Below, one piece after another: positions 41,605-49,350 of a stretch of 64,000 nt of DNA (positions are counted from its first letter, which is position 1; every line of letters starts with the position of its first letter). The notes under the pieces are model-generated. The model ran no database searches and was not told the DNA's origin. It saw only the letters and a program-made list of their open reading frames with translations. This DNA is from Pelomonas baiyunensis. Lineage in GTDB: Bacteria; Pseudomonadota; Gammaproteobacteria; Burkholderiales; Burkholderiaceae_C. Where the stretch lies: positions 496,001-560,000 of the forward strand of contig NZ_JBIGIB010000003.1 of assembly GCF_043555935.1 (NCBI RefSeq), in the 5' to 3' direction. Made by a program: the position numbers and the translations under genes.

Positions 41605-42903
41605 GGCGGATCAGCCTTGGTTCGGCGACGGTTCGGTGCCAGCGTGCCCTCAAAGGGGTGCCGTTGGGCGTCGTGCGTAGTCGGGGAGACTTTGGCCGGC
41701 ATGCGAGCTCCGTGGCAGGCCATAGGACTGTTAATCCGTAGGACGCTGATTCGAGCCCAGGTCGCGGAGCCACATCAAAGCCTCACATGCGAAAGCGTGT
41801 GGGGTTCCTACTTTGGCCCAACTCGCTGCTCGGCCGAATGACACACGGGCTTGCGCGTTTCTCGGGTACCTCTTCAACCAAGTTCTGCGCCGTGGCTTGT
41901 TGCACTTGCTACTCGGTAGTAGGTCAGGCCTTTGCTCAGCGGCCGAAGGGGCAAGACTACGGAGCACACGCTGCCCCAACCAACCGATGGCAATTTGCGC
42001 GCCGGCACTGAAGATCGGCCAACCGTGTCCCGTTTCCCTCTTCCATGTCTGCTTCATGCGCTTTCGAGTAGTGGAATTCGATGCATCACTCCGCTGCTGC
42101 TCGACCGTAGGGCTCGACCGGGTCAATACCACATCGCTCGCATAAGAGTCGCCCGTTCAAGAGGGTGGGAGGCTCGGCATAAGGCCTCAAGATCGCGCTC
42201 CTTGAGGCGCTCGCCAGCGAACTCCATCTCAACCGCGGCGGATCGACCCTCTTCCAACTAGTAAGGCCTCGCGAAATGCTCGCACCTGCGCCCCATACGC
42301 TTGCCCCAGTTCTCACCTGGTTCGGCCGGGGACTTCTCGGACGTAGCTGGGCATTCCCCTAACGGCACAAGCGCTGGCCCGCGTCTACCATCTCCCAATA
42401 TCAATAGGCACGGAGAACGGGGTGAAGACTGCGCCCACAGCAGCCGTGGCCATTTGCCGTTCAATGTTGGCCTCTACCGCAGCTCAGGCCGAACTCAGAC
42501 TGAACACCAAAGCAGCATCACCGACAAACCTGACTACAGCACAAACTATTTGGCTGGTCTGCAAGCTATGTCGACTCAATAAGCGACCCGATTAACGCGG
42601 CAAATGTCAGGCACAACCCAGGCCAAGGCAGTTCGACAGACACTTGAGCGCTTTCCCCATAACCTAGCTGATGAGCTCTGGGTTGCGAGCCAAGTTTGGC
42701 TCGACTCGCAGGTTTGAATGCAACTGAAAATCCAGAGGCGAATTTTATTGCCGACCAGATCGATGCCTTCATTATGGATGGCCCCCACCAAGAGAGCCAA
42801 AATCGATTGTCCCGGCTGCACAATTCGGGTTTTCCGAGTAAACCAAAAATTCCGCAATCACTAGTTATGAAAATCAGCCACTTCGAACACCTGAAGGCGC
42901 ACG
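41605..42903. other. 1.3-kb stretch without a credible gene
   Basis: Base composition falls steadily from high GC to the lower GC of the ATPase module. Several short open frames exist, none with a good ribosome site or recognisable domain. It contains two GGTTCGG heptamers (41619, 41630) and the tRNA-Asn relic at 41725-41772. The last 300 bp could hold a promoter or small RNA for the ATPase pair, but nothing definite is visible. Confidence 0.5.
41725..41772 (+). pseudogene. 3' half of a tRNA-Asn (GUU), decayed
   Basis: GGACTGTTAATCC is the anticodon arm with GTT, followed by GTAGGACGCTGATTCGAGCC and CAGGTCGCGGAGCCA, the T-arm and acceptor 3' strand of bacterial tRNA-Asn. The T-stem has two mismatches and no 5' half is present. 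It cannot be a working tRNA; it looks like an old att site of another element. Confidence 0.75.
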
Positions 42904-44376
42904 ATGCACATCTCTGAACTGCGATTAAAAAACTTTAAACGATTTGGCGAAGTCACAATTTCACTAGATCGCGCAATCACCCTACTGCTCGGGCCCAACA
43001 GTTCCGGCAAGTCCTCGGCGATCAAAGCAATTCTTGCACTGAAGCAAACCGCTTCACCCACCAATGAAAATGAATCACTCGCAACCCAAGGCGAGTATGT
43101 TGATCTTGGTGTCTACAAGGATTATGTCCATGGCCACGACACATCAAAGAATATAGAAATATCAACCACGTTTACATCAGCATCGGATGGCTTTTTAATG
43201 CCGGAGGGCTCCAACGGTAAAATAAACCTGCGACTAGAGTATTCGCACGATCACATTACACAGCAAGCCCGACTGCAGGAGCTCACAGTGTGCGACGGCG
43301 GATCCGGCGATCAGATTCTGCACATTACCAAGAAGAAAACGCGCGACACTTATTATCTCGAATTGCCGCGCGAAGCAATCGCAAAACACTTTCCTATCCT
43401 GAATAGGGGGCCGAAGGGCAGCGAAGATCCTCTCAGGGAAGCGTCACACAAGGTGTCGGTGCGCATTGATGACCGTTTCTCGATCGTTCCGGACATACAT
43501 GGCAATGATTCATTATCAGGTTCCAAGAGGGAGTTGTCCACGTATGGGTTGCCGGCATATATTGCCAAATTCATCATCGACGAATTTTTTAGAGGCCTAG
43601 ATAAAGAGTTCTTCTATCTTGGACCATTGCGAAAGAGTCCGTCCCGCTCGTACGCAAGAACTGGTCACCTGCTTTCTGTGGGAGCCGCTGGAGAACATAC
43701 CCCGAGCGTACTTGCCAACCTTAAGGCGCGCGCCTCTAAAGAGCGATCTTCGAGGCCAGTGCAAAGACAAAGGCTTGAGCAACTGAACTCTTGGATAGAT
43801 CTGCTATTTCCCGGAAAAATCGTCTCTACCGAGAGTATTGACGAACTGATAAAGCTAAAAGTTTACAACGGGAGCGGAGACGTTGATGCGATATCTGACG
43901 TTGGGTTTGGAGTTTCCCAAATACTGCCTATCCTAGTGCAAATCGCAGTCATGCCGGATGGGAGCACGCTCATAATTGAGCAGCCTGAATTGCACTTACA
44001 TCCCAGTGTGCAAACGCGCCTTGCTGAGATCGTAGCGATTGCGAGCTTAAGTGGGCGACGCTTCTTGATAGAAACCCATAGTGAACACTTTGTTCGTGGC
44101 CTTCAACTCGCTGTCGCCGCCGCCCCCGATACTGATGGCCATCAAGGAATCAGCACTAGTGACGTCAGCTTTATCTATGTTCCAGACGCACCGCACCCCC
44201 CATTGCTGCTTGAATTGAATGAATGGGGCGAGTTCGAACAGGAGTGGCCGCCCGGCTTCTTTGACGAAGCCTATCGACTAGCAATGAAATTATTGCAAAA
44301 GAAGATGCAAGCGCTGTCCAAATCCTCCAACTCCAACAATGACGGAGAAATTAGTGAGATTCGCCGCCCACGTTGA
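42904..44376 (+). CDS. AAA ATPase with DUF3696-type C-terminus (OLD/RecF-like), candidate defence protein
   Basis: 490 residues. Begins MHISELRLKNFKRFGEVTIS with Walker A LLLGPNSSGKSS (28-38). The ABC-type signature region DVGFGVSQILPILVQIA lies near 332-348, Walker B IIEQPELHLHPSVQ near 357-370, and the switch His in ETHSEHFVRGL near 390. The C-terminus LELNEWGEFEQEWPPGFFDE matches DUF3696. No Toprim nuclease domain is fused. Such ATPases act as sensors in several two-gene phage-defence systems. GC is clearly lower than its surroundings, and its 3' end overlaps the next gene by 38 bases. Ribosome site AAGG upstream. Confidence 0.85.
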   Translation: MHISELRLKNFKRFGEVTISLDRAITLLLGPNSSGKSSAIKAILALKQTASPTNENESLATQGEYVDLGVYKDYVHGHDTSKNIEISTTFTSASDGFLMPEGSNGKINLRLEYSHDHITQQARLQELTVCDGGSGDQILHITKKKTRDTYYLELPREAIAKHFPILNRGPKGSEDPLREASHKVSVRIDDRFSIVPDIHGNDSLSGSKRELSTYGLPAYIAKFIIDEFFRGLDKEFFYLGPLRKSPSRSYARTGHLLSVGAAGEHTPSVLANLKARASKERSSRPVQRQRLEQLNSWIDLLFPGKIVSTESIDELIKLKVYNGSGDVDAISDVGFGVSQILPILVQIAVMPDGSTLIIEQPELHLHPSVQTRLAEIVAIASLSGRRFLIETHSEHFVRGLQLAVAAAPDTDGHQGISTSDVSFIYVPDAPHPPLLLELNEWGEFEQEWPPGFFDEAYRLAMKLLQKKMQALSKSSNSNNDGEISEIRRPR

Positions 44377-45250
44377 TGCATTGCGAATAATTTTCGAAGG
44401 AGGCGCACATCCAACGGCTTTTGCATACGTCAACTCGGGCCGCGCTGCTGTGACACCCCAGATCATTTCCGATTACCAAGGAACTCTCGCAGGAAATAAA
44501 TACTTTCAAACTTGGATTCAATATTTCCAGGCACACGGTCGTTTCCAAATTTGCTCTGTAAATGACGCGCCAAAAGTTTTTACCGCATTTGCAGCGCCAG
44601 CAGTGGACTATGGAGCGGCAGCCTATTTTAGCGGTGGGATTCTGTTTCATGATCCAACGGCCCCTTCTGCAGGCACAATTGGTGCACTTGCAGCCTTAGG
44701 ATTAATCCATCTGGACCCTCGTGCGGCGCCGCCCGAGGAGTCACAGGGCGACAATCCGATATTGACCCTTTTACTTGATTCGGCGAAGCATTTCCATCCT
44801 TCGGTGCTTGATAAGTACATTCTTCCAGAGGATAAGATAGTTATATACGACAAGTACATAAACTTGAAGTCGATGCATTTCCTGGAGCGCATAGCTGGAA
44901 TCATGAGGCCTGGAAGTAGCCTACATATTCGGACCACAGACTTGGGTGCGAATTGCTTTAATGACGCTCAAATAGCTTCACACCTGCAGCCGATTAATCC
45001 GGCGATAACTATCGACTGCCAGCTTGTGACCGTTGCATTCCGTCAGGCTCACCACGATAGATACATATTTTTGGGGGACAGAATGCAAATAGAGCTTACG
45101 GCAGGACTCGAAAGTTTTGGGTTGCCAGATGCGACGGGGCAGTATGCAAACAAGAAGTCAAAGATAATCTTGTATGTATTGCAAAACTGGCGCCTTCTCA
45201 CCATCCCCGACATGAATGGCGGAAGCATAATGGTTCGCGAGGCAGTTTGA
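44339..45250 (+). CDS. unknown protein with PLD-like (MIT_C-like) C-terminus, candidate effector
   Basis: 303 residues. The N-terminal ~150 residues match nothing I know. The C-terminal part has KIVIYDKYINLKSMHFLERI (166-185), LHIRTTDLG (195-203) and HHDRYIFLGDRMQIELTAGL (238-257). This DxY...HDRxIxL...GL pattern is that of the MIT C-terminal phospholipase-D-like domain. Only one H-x-x-R-like half motif is visible rather than two HKD motifs, so nuclease or lipase activity is uncertain. It overlaps the ATPase gene by 38 bases and shares its low GC, so the two form a unit. Confidence 0.75.
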   Translation: MTEKLVRFAAHVDALRIIFEGGAHPTAFAYVNSGRAAVTPQIISDYQGTLAGNKYFQTWIQYFQAHGRFQICSVNDAPKVFTAFAAPAVDYGAAAYFSGGILFHDPTAPSAGTIGALAALGLIHLDPRAAPPEESQGDNPILTLLLDSAKHFHPSVLDKYILPEDKIVIYDKYINLKSMHFLERIAGIMRPGSSLHIRTTDLGANCFNDAQIASHLQPINPAITIDCQLVTVAFRQAHHDRYIFLGDRMQIELTAGLESFGLPDATGQYANKKSKIILYVLQNWRLLTIPDMNGGSIMVREAV

Positions 45251-45748
45251 TTCCATTCCATTTTGGGCTTCCAATTCAATGTATGGGTGAGCTGTGTCAC
45301 GGCTTCTGCCAAATAGGTTAATTTCGAATGCGAATATATGGATGTAAACAAGCGCTGAAGGCTATGCAGGCTCGGTAAGCAGTCGAAGCCGTCAGATCTT
45401 TCGAGAACTATCGCAATTGCCGGTATCCCAGGGCGCTACTGGCGCAATCGCCTCGACCTTGCCCACGTTGATCGCCGAGGAGGCGCGTGGGCGCAACGTC
45501 CTAACTTCAGATCTTGCTCAGGGATCACCTGTGCCAGTGGAGACCGGCTTGGCCGTCACCGCAGCCGACATCGGCCGGATTTGCAGCTCGCCCCAATGGA
45601 TCGCAGTCGCTTAGAAGAAGGCCGAGAAGTTGTTGGCCCCGATGTTCTTGGCTGCCGGCTGGTCCGCCACGTTCGTTTGGCGGTGGCCCCGCCTCCTTCT
45701 TTCACCGCATCTGCCCGTCCTGCGCCACCAACCTGTGGGAGATCTAAC
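45251..45748. other. intergenic stretch after the ATPase/effector pair
   Basis: About 500 bp. GC rises again from the middle. A 65-codon frame (45417-45614) without a good ribosome site may be the 3' remnant of a lost gene. No promoter or terminator stands out. It marks the right edge of the low-GC module. Confidence 0.4.
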
Positions 45749-46180
45749 TTGAAGTCACGCCCGTCCATCGTGTCGATGCTCTTCGTGGCCTGCTTCGCCG
45801 CAGGTTGTGGAACGAGCCCGACGCCCTTGCATGAAGCCCGCGAGGTTCCGCCTGCACGGGTCTTCGAGCGTCCTGTCGTTAAGTCCACCAATCCGGCCAA
45901 GGTCACGATCGTCCGGGATCAGGGTCTGCATGGTGCCGAGCATGTGTTCACGATCCTCGTCAACGGCCGGCAGGTTGCCGAGCTGCGGCAAGGCGAGAAG
46001 GTGATCGTCTCGGCTGACCCCGGGACGGTGTTCATCGAGGCCCGGATGTTCAACATCACCGGCAGGGTGCCGCCCGTGCAGGTGGAAACCAATGTCCAGG
46101 AGGGCAAGACCTACACCTACCGCGTCGGCCTGGATGAGCTGACCTTGCGGCTGCTGCGAGACCTGTCCGCATCGAACTGA
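45749..46180 (+). CDS. putative lipoprotein of unknown function
   Basis: 143 residues with TTG start behind GGGAG (the only site giving a proper signal). Lipobox FVACFAAGC places the acylated Cys near residue 20. The mature part is a beta-sandwich-like region: VTIVRDQGLHGAEHVFTILV, NGRQVAELRQGEKVIVSADP, TVFIEARMFN, ending GKTYTYRVGLDEL. The pattern resembles DUF2846-type lipoproteins that bear PEGA-like repeats. Followed by a strong hairpin and the next small gene. Confidence 0.65.
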   Translation: MKSRPSIVSMLFVACFAAGCGTSPTPLHEAREVPPARVFERPVVKSTNPAKVTIVRDQGLHGAEHVFTILVNGRQVAELRQGEKVIVSADPGTVFIEARMFNITGRVPPVQVETNVQEGKTYTYRVGLDELTLRLLRDLSASN

Positions 46181-46201
46181 CCGAACCCGAACCCTTTCGC
46201 C

Positions 46202-46236
46202 AGGCGCCCCGTGGAGCAATCCCGGGGCGCCTTTTC
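46202..46236 (+). terminator. hairpin 1 of the small-gene row
   Basis: AGGCGCCCC (46202-46210) and GGGGCGCCT (46224-46232) with T-rich end, 26 bases before the next ATG. Its loop (GTGGAGCAATCCC) resembles that of the next hairpin. Confidence 0.75.
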
Positions 46237-46257
46237 TATGGCCATCACAGGAGCTTC

Positions 46258-46512
46258 ATGACCAATAAAAAGCCAACGTCCCGCCCTTCCCGTTCCCTGT
46301 CCGAGCTGAGCCGCGACCTGGATCGCGCCATCGATGCGATGCACGACTTCCACGCCGATGACCACAGCTGGCCTGGTCGTGTCCGCTACTGGATGCGCCG
46401 CGCCTGGCGCGAGGTCGTGTATGCCTTCATGGCCACGATCAAGACCACACTCATCCTGATCATCAACGTCCTGGCGTTCTACGCCCTCTTGTATCTGGCT
46501 TTCGGCCGGTAG
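46258..46512 (+). CDS. small single-pass membrane protein
   Basis: 84 residues: a basic N-terminus (TNKKPTSRPSRSLSELSRDL), an amphipathic middle and one hydrophobic helix near the C-terminus (TTLILIINVLAFYALLYLAF). Ribosome site AGGAG six bases before the ATG. Unknown family. Between two terminator-like hairpins. Confidence 0.65.
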   Translation: MTNKKPTSRPSRSLSELSRDLDRAIDAMHDFHADDHSWPGRVRYWMRRAWREVVYAFMATIKTTLILIINVLAFYALLYLAFGR

Positions 46513-46537
46513 CCCGCTGTCCCTGTCCATCCACCGC

Positions 46538-46570
46538 AAGCGCCCTCGGAGCGATCCCTGGGCGCTTTTG
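46538..46570 (+). terminator. hairpin 2 of the small-gene row
   Basis: AAGCGCCC (46538-46545) and GGGCGCTT (46560-46567) followed by TTG. Loop TCGGAGCGATCCCT is similar to hairpin 1. Confidence 0.7.
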
Positions 46571-46589
46571 CATTTCTGAAGGAGTCGCT

Positions 46590-47012
46590 ATGTATGTGTT
46601 GCGAGATGCGGCGGCAGTGCGCGCATTCCTGTCGGCCGGCGTCGATGCCGAGCTGCAGGGACTGATCGATGGTCGGACCGGCGAACTGGCCGAGTACACC
46701 GATGAGATTGGCGAGCTGGTCACGTTCATCGTGGTCCAGGCCGGCGATGCGGTCGAGCAGATCGACGCCGCCCTCGGCTTTGGCATCTTGAGCAATCGCT
46801 TTGATGCCGTGCCGTTCGGTGCGCCGGGCTTCACACCCTCGTGGGACAGCCTGACCGAGCACACGGGCTGGTTCGAGCTGACCTATGTGCTCAGCGATGA
46901 CGGCTTCGGCATCGTGGTCTATGTGCCCAAGGCTGAGGCCCAGGCCTCTGAGCTACTGGCGATGTGCTCGCGGTATGCCGCAGCCGATGCGCAACGGGAG
47001 GTCCAGCCGTGA
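46590..47012 (+). CDS. unrecognised soluble protein of element 2
   Basis: 140 residues beginning MYVLRDAAAVRAFLSAGVDA, acidic. Contains ELVTFIVVQAGDAVEQIDAA, a Gly/Phe-rich centre (FGILSNRFDAVPFGAPGF) and a beta pair (WFELTYVLSDDGFGIVVYVP). Good AAGGAG ribosome site. Unknown; similar small proteins are cargo of proteobacterial islands. Confidence 0.65.
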   Translation: MYVLRDAAAVRAFLSAGVDAELQGLIDGRTGELAEYTDEIGELVTFIVVQAGDAVEQIDAALGFGILSNRFDAVPFGAPGFTPSWDSLTEHTGWFELTYVLSDDGFGIVVYVPKAEAQASELLAMCSRYAAADAQREVQP

Positions 47013-47047
47013 GGCTCTATCTGCGCCCGATCGAAGTCCCCATTCGC

Positions 47048-47069
47048 AGCCACCTTCGGGTGGCTTTTC
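47048..47069 (+). terminator. hairpin 3 of the small-gene row, TTCG loop
   Basis: AGCCACC-TTCG-GGTGGCT then TTTTCTTT: a stable tetraloop terminator 28 bases before the next ATG. Confidence 0.85.
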
Positions 47070-47097
47070 TTTCGCCCATTTCTGACCGGGAGGTCCG

Positions 47098-47286
47098 ATG
47101 AACAGCAGCAATCCCACCGTCGCCGCTCTGGTGGCCCAGCTCGATGCCGATCTGCGCGAAGCCTGGGAGGAACGCGCCGCCGTCATTGAGTTCGCTGGCG
47201 GCATGGCCCGTGAGCTGGCCGAGTGCATGGCCTTGCTGGAGCTGATCCGGCAGCGCCCGGCTGAAGTCTTCGCGTGCCTGCGCTGA
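47098..47286 (+). CDS. small helical protein
   Basis: 62 residues, nearly all helix (VAALVAQLDADLREAWEERA, GGMARELAECMALLELIRQR). GGGAGG ribosome site. Unknown family; perhaps a coiled-coil partner of a neighbour. Confidence 0.6.
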   Translation: MNSSNPTVAALVAQLDADLREAWEERAAVIEFAGGMARELAECMALLELIRQRPAEVFACLR

Positions 47287-47365
47287 AGGCACTGCGGGAA
47301 TTTCAGCACCTTATATGGACAGCCTGAAGGTCGTCCCAACCCACCCCAAACGAAAGGAACTACTC

Positions 47366-47815
47366 ATGACAGAAATCGAAGTCGAAGCACCCACCGAGAT
47401 TGACCCGATCGAGCCCGTGTACGAGGGCGAATGCCCGTCAATCTCAGGCCGGTCAACGCTGACGTTCGTCGTCGGCCGGCATCAAGAAGACCACACCCTG
47501 CACCTTCGCATCGCCGACAACAGCGGCAAGGGCATGTGGTTCGACGGCTGGGCATCCGCCGAAGCCATCGACCAGATCGCAAAGGGCGCGACCAAGTTGA
47601 CGGCGAAGTCTTTTCATTCGCTGCACCCGGGCCGGTCCATCAACACCAGCGGCTTCGTGCTGGCTGCGCTGAAGGAGCTGGGGTTGATCAGGGCTAACGA
47701 AGAAAACACGCGCATCCACGAGCACGTCCCCACGATGACCTTCGAGAAGGTCGTCATGGCCCTCATTGATCCCAGCACGACCAAGAAGTCGAAGGCAGCC
47801 AAGGCCAAGCAATAG
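47366..47815 (+). CDS. unrecognised acidic protein of element 2
   Basis: 149 residues from ATG 47366 behind AAAGGAA. Acidic N-terminus (TEIEVEAPTEIDPIEPVYEG), then a beta/alpha region (LHLRIADNSGKGMWFDGWAS) and a Lys-rich end (KKSKAAKAKQ). A 17-codon in-frame extension exists upstream without a ribosome site. Unknown family. Confidence 0.62.
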   Translation: MTEIEVEAPTEIDPIEPVYEGECPSISGRSTLTFVVGRHQEDHTLHLRIADNSGKGMWFDGWASAEAIDQIAKGATKLTAKSFHSLHPGRSINTSGFVLAALKELGLIRANEENTRIHEHVPTMTFEKVVMALIDPSTTKKSKAAKAKQ

Positions 47816-47869
47816 GCCATCGCCGCCGCCTCCCGGAATCCCCCTCCATATCCATTGAAAGGAAACCCC

Positions 47870-48019
47870 ATGACCTACATCGACTCCATCACCATCGCTG
47901 CGCAACACGCCCAAGACTGGGACTTGCCCGCTGAACTGCTTCCGTTGGTCATCACCAGCGAAGCGGTCTTGCTTTCGGGCCACGAAGCGGGCCATAGGGG
48001 CCACGCGGCCTGGGATTGA
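47870..48019 (+). CDS. very small protein with strong ribosome site
   Basis: 49 residues: starts TYIDSITIAAQHAQDWDLP after the Met and ends HEAGHRGHAAWD. AAAGGAAA lies seven bases before the ATG and it follows the previous gene by 54 bases in the same direction. The 3' half (LLSGHEAGHRGH) is His/Gly-rich. No family known. Confidence 0.55.
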   Translation: MTYIDSITIAAQHAQDWDLPAELLPLVITSEAVLLSGHEAGHRGHAAWD

Positions 48020-48231
48020 CTACCGGGGCCATCCTCCGCCTTCGACTGGCCCGCCTGGGGCCATATCGCCGCTCCATCGGGCACAGCCCGTGCGTCTCAC
48101 CCTCCCGACCACCGACTCCATCAGCGATGCTGAGGGTTGCGTGCGTCGGGAGGGGCGAGCCGACGAACTATTTTTTGCTGTCACGCTTGCCGCGCAGGCC
48201 CGCATCCGAACGGCCGTGCTCTGCGCACAGC

Positions 48232-48771
48232 CTAGAAAATCGTGAACATGTACGGCGAATAACCAATCCGTTCAGTGGACAGCAGCTTCGGGTTCACTGG
48301 CGAGTTGAGCTTGCTTCCGTAATACGCGACAAGGCGCGCGACCTCCGCTGGGTCTACGGCCCGGTGGACGCCAACGCACCAGACGCTACGAATGTCGTAC
48401 TTGGCGCTCTTGATGCCATCAATCTTCTTCTTGTCTCGAATCATTCCTTGAACGCATGCCGTCGGCGAGTTGACCTGCTTTAGCTCTAGAGCCATGTGGG
48501 ACTGCTTCCACTTCTGATGAACAAGGAAGTCGACGGCGCATCGCTTCCTCGACTCCACCAGCCGCTTGTCCATTTCGTAGGAGGACTCCCGCCACCAAGC
48601 CTTGATGTCATCTCGGGCTTCGAGAAAAGCAGCCAATTCGATCTGCAGCCACTTCTCCCATCCGGTCATTTCGCTATCGTTGATGGCCTTGAGCGTCTTC
48701 TTGATGTGAGCTCGCTGGAAGAAATCAGACGAGAGCGAAGCAATGAATTCAAAGTCCTTCTTGAGTGCCAC
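48232..48771 (-). CDS. possible PD-(D/E)XK-fold nuclease
   Basis: 179 residues from a GTG behind GGGAGA; a TTG 15 bases up is possible. The central block RCAVDFLVHQKWKQSHMALE with LKQV gives D81 and E96-x-K98 with the spacing of PD-(D/E)XK nucleases, preceded by Glu in GWEKWLQIELAAFLE. The later RDKKKIDGIKSAKYDIRSVW fits the following helix-strand. It is the only leftward gene in this part of element 2. Function by fold inference only; a restriction or defence nuclease is possible. Confidence 0.6.
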   Translation of the reverse strand: MALKKDFEFIASLSSDFFQRAHIKKTLKAINDSEMTGWEKWLQIELAAFLEARDDIKAWWRESSYEMDKRLVESRKRCAVDFLVHQKWKQSHMALELKQVNSPTACVQGMIRDKKKIDGIKSAKYDIRSVWCVGVHRAVDPAEVARLVAYYGSKLNSPVNPKLLSTERIGYSPYMFTIF

Positions 48772-49350
48772 AGAGTCTCCCTGCAATACGTAGCGCTTGA
48801 TGGCTGATGCTCATTTCTTGAGCACGAAGTGATCGATGCTAGATCGTCGTTCATGTGTCCAGGAGACGACTGCTAGCCAGCGACAGGTCTTGGCCGAGAG
48901 CGTTAAATTTTGGGCCGGATGTCGGCGACGCAATCCGCAACTGCCGCAACAGCGAAACACCGGCAGCTCCTTCCAGAACGTTGCGGCGTTGCGGCAACTT
49001 CGCTCCCCTTGACCGTGGCCTGGGTTGCACCGCAGAATCCGCGCCCGATGTTCCCAAGGTCTTCCGGCACCAGCGCCCCACCTCCCGGAAGGCGAACATC
49101 TGCCAGTGGGAAACTCGTATGTGCGCGGCGCGTACGAGCTGCAAATCCGCCCTCCACCATGGTGGCTTAGAGGCGGATCGGCCATAGACGCCGTCAGCAG
49201 ATGCCATAGCTGCTGATCGGTAGTCCGGTTCAGATGACATAGCTCCCGGCGGGAGGCTACCCAAGCGGGTATATGGGCGCACACGCAGAGTCGTTCGTCG
49301 TCTGACGAGTGCTGCCGCATCAGACGGACATCCTTGAATTCGGATGTTCC
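48772..49350. other. non-coding region with CCGCAAC heptamers before the primase, candidate origin
   Basis: Divergent intergenic region between the nuclease-like gene and the primase. CCGCAAC at 48935-48941 and 48944-48950, and the reverse form GTTGCGG at 48980-48986 and 48988-48994, make a nearly symmetric block. An AT-rich patch (TTAAATTTT) lies ~30 bases to its left. This resembles iteron-type origins next to primase genes of satellites. No gene is supported. Confidence 0.5.

Noticed and set aside
42301..42823. Short open frames just upstream of the ATPase gene
   Set aside because: Fewer than 95 codons, no ribosome site or domain; cannot be told from chance in lower-GC DNA.
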